Virus record (IMG/VR): IMGVR_UViG_3300032331_000902
Location: 1 to 41,294 of that record
Source: a virus
Reading direction: 5' to 3' (one strand)
DNA length: 41,294 bases
Part shown: piece by piece, positions 40,014-41,294 of the stretch
How the letters are laid out: every line of letters begins with the position of its first letter
Numbering within the stretch: position 1 is the stretch's first letter
Position numbers and translations under genes: made by a program
Notes under the pieces: model-generated
Databases searched by the model: none
Told to the model about the DNA's origin: nothing
The model's input: the letters and a program-made list of their open reading frames with translations, nothing else

Positions 40014-40223
40014 TTAGTCATTGAGCAACTCCTGTTCGTCTATTTGTCGCATAAAGCCCCTGACTCGTCTATCAAAGTCAAAGCCGTAATGACGTTGAAT
40101 GATTCTTATTCGCTTTGTCAATCTTTCTGCTGCTTCTGCTTTGCCAACCTTTTCAACGTTGTTGTAGTAGAAGGGCAGAAGTTCTCTGGCCTCTGCCTTT
40201 TCTAAGATATCTCTGTCACTCAT
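40014..40223 (-). CDS. Small conserved protein, 69 aa
   Basis: ATG 40223 is chosen over an upstream TTG. The start overlaps the helicase stop. The protein is charged and helical (MSDRDILEKAEARELLPFYY) with GKAEAAERLTKRIRIIQRHY and FDFDRRVRGFMRQIDEQE, which could be a small helix-turn-helix. Family not recognised. It lies between the helicase and RusA, so a replication accessory role is possible. Confidence 0.65.
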   Translation of the reverse strand: MSDRDILEKAEARELLPFYYNNVEKVGKAEAAERLTKRIRIIQRHYGFDFDRRVRGFMRQIDEQELLND

Positions 40224-41172
40224 AGTCAAACACCGGATCGTTGGGGCTGCCTAGGAACTGTCCTGAGTCTTTATGCAGCCAAAGGGCAATAGAGGGCTCA
40301 CCATCACCAGAACCTTCGTAGTGACGTTGTTTACAGCACTTCAACACTGCATCAAATTCACCAGCCTTGGTCCCAAACTTTCCGTTGTTTCGTATATCGT
40401 CCTCTTTTGCTTTGTTCCGGAAGACAGTAAACACGTTGTCCACTTGGTCAGAGATCGAACCACTACCCTTTAAATCGTATTTGTCAGGGATAACGTGTTC
40501 GTTTTGTGGCTTTCTAACGTGGTGGATCAAGTGGATGTGGATTTGGTAGTCCTTCGCAATTGAAAACAATTCGCTGACCAGCATCTTCTGTCCGGTCATA
40601 TCCTCTTCAGATCCAACCACTTTCATCAAAGAATCAATAAACAAATGGTTTACTTTTAATTCCTTTGCACAGTACCTAGCAACACCAATCACAGTCTCAG
40701 GGTTGGTTGTACCGGTCTGATCGTAGATCCACAGGTTTTTGGACCAAGCACCAAACTTGTCGAACAGTGCATCAAGTACTTCAAACCCTTCATCGTTCTG
40801 GTATTCCTCTGTAAACGGATTTGTACCGATGTACATACGAGACATTAAACGTATTGTTTCAATAGGTTTCATCTCAAACGATGCCATGCAGACCTTCTCA
40901 CCCTGCTTCATCAGGGACATTGCTATTTGAGCAGTGACTTGAGACTTACCATGCCCATTCATTCCTGCCCATACAGTGACCTCACCAGGACGGAAGTAGA
41001 AGGAGTCATTTGCTTTCTCCCAAGGTGTCCAAACCTTTCTTTCCTTCCCAATGTTACGCATCCTCTCTTTGATGTGAGGAATGTACATGGAAGCAGACTT
41101 TACGTTTGTTACGTTTTCTGTTTCTTTCAGATATTGACTAAAGTCAATGTTGTCTTCAATAAAGTTAGCCAT
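40216..41172 (-). CDS. Replicative DnaB-like helicase (RecA-type ATPase), 318 aa
   Basis: This would unwind DNA at the phage fork. A short N-terminus precedes a RecA-like domain with Walker A GMNGHGKS (70-77), FEMKPIETIRLMSRMYIG, a Walker B strand LFIDSL and GSGSISDQVDNVFTVFRN, typical of DnaB/gp4-like C-domains. No primase domain is present. ATG 41172 is chosen because GGAGG lies six bases upstream and the start overlaps the methyltransferase stop (TAATG). A longer frame to 41196 is less likely. It acts with the DUF1376 protein, the likely loader. Confidence 0.87.
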   Translation of the reverse strand: MANFIEDNIDFSQYLKETENVTNVKSASMYIPHIKERMRNIGKERKVWTPWEKANDSFYFRPGEVTVWAGMNGHGKSQVTAQIAMSLMKQGEKVCMASFEMKPIETIRLMSRMYIGTNPFTEEYQNDEGFEVLDALFDKFGAWSKNLWIYDQTGTTNPETVIGVARYCAKELKVNHLFIDSLMKVVGSEEDMTGQKMLVSELFSIAKDYQIHIHLIHHVRKPQNEHVIPDKYDLKGSGSISDQVDNVFTVFRNKAKEDDIRNNGKFGTKAGEFDAVLKCCKQRHYEGSGDGEPSIALWLHKDSGQFLGSPNDPVFDYE

Positions 41173-41294
41173 TATTCGCCTCCAAGGATTCGCCAAGCAG
41201 TTGCTGCACAGAGAGGGACTTGTCCATTGCCAATGGCTTTAAGTCTGTCCACCCTAGCGGCCACCCCATCAGCCACTCTACCCACGTTGGGTTC
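41172..41294 (-). CDS. dcm: DNA (cytosine-5)-methyltransferase, C-terminal part (continues from base 1)
   Basis: Read leftward, this encodes NTEPNVGRVADGVAARVDRL and then KAIGNGQVPLCAATAWRILG plus GE before TAA at 41174-41172. GNGQVP is the family's last motif (X). Bases 41253-41294 duplicate 1-42, so only 41252-41172 (26 residues and the stop) are new. The frame joins exactly to the 217 residues encoded at 1-651. The stop overlaps the helicase ATG. Confidence 0.92.
   Translation of the reverse strand, partial: EPNVGRVADGVAARVDRLKAIGNGQVPLCAATAWRILGGE
41253..41294. repeat. Terminal direct repeat, right copy (assembly overlap)
   Basis: Identical over all 42 bases to positions 1-42. See the left copy. 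The non-redundant genome length is therefore 41,252 bases if this is an assembly overlap. Confidence 0.93.

Noticed and set aside
39994-40025. AGTCATTGAG present twice, 22 bp apart (39994-40003 and 40016-40025)
   Set aside because: The copies fall at the RusA start and at the stop of the preceding gene, and can be explained by chance codon use; no regulatory argument is available.

Overview
The window is the complete, apparently circular genome of a tailed double-stranded DNA phage (Caudoviricetes), most likely short-tailed and strictly lytic. The first 42 bases recur exactly as the last 42, and a cytosine methyltransferase gene reads without interruption across the join. The non-redundant genome is therefore about 41,252 bp, either circular or circularly permuted. 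I see no integrase, CI-type repressor, tape-measure or sheath gene, no tRNA and no rRNA. The host cannot be read from the sequence. The fibre sequences and small-gene repertoire resemble uncultured aquatic phages of Gram-negative bacteria, which is an impression and not a database result.

Layout. (1) Leftward replication and recombination block, from about 2193 down through coordinate 1/41294 to 36280. In transcription order it holds two small proteins, a DUF1376 replication protein, a hypothetical, the cytosine methyltransferase across the join, a DnaB-like helicase, a small conserved protein, a RusA resolvase, a Cys-rich protein, a Sak3/DUF1071 annealing protein, an SSB-like protein, small proteins, a MazG-like pyrophosphohydrolase and about eight small ORFs ending in a very acidic 68-residue protein. 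Start and stop codons mostly overlap, so translation is coupled. (2) Short rightward early block, 2314-4152: small proteins, a ribbon-helix-helix candidate, a DUF1364 zinc/HNH-like protein and a Dps/ferritin-like protein. (3) An isolated leftward cassette, 5300 to 4376: a GP88-family Cys-rich protein, a 29-residue membrane peptide and a 59-residue protein, ending at a hairpin. (4) A gene-free, inverted-repeat-rich stretch, about 5301-5870. (5) Rightward late block, 5871-36262: GNAT-like protein, putative small terminase, small proteins, large terminase, portal, scaffold, SU10-type capsid protein, adaptor, about 7.6 kb of fibre and adhesin genes, tail nozzle candidate, another fibre, low-complexity and putative ejection proteins, membrane proteins and 3-TM holin, endolysin, and a metallophosphoesterase.

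How it works together. The helicase, DUF1376 protein, SSB-like protein, Sak3 annealase and RusA make a compact recombination-dependent replication set. MazG and the methyltransferase probably handle nucleotide pools and DNA protection. The late block packages DNA and builds the head, a short tail with several interchangeable adhesins, and internal proteins injected with the DNA. The holin and a GH24 endolysin then lyse the host.

Most interesting items: the GP88 plus micro-membrane-peptide cassette; the structured non-coding region beside it; the protein repeats at 29059-29931, whose copies are identical in protein but extensively different at silent sites; the paired small proteins sharing a QVGTT tail on either side of the LamG-like fibre; and the aromatic/acidic candidate DNA mimic.
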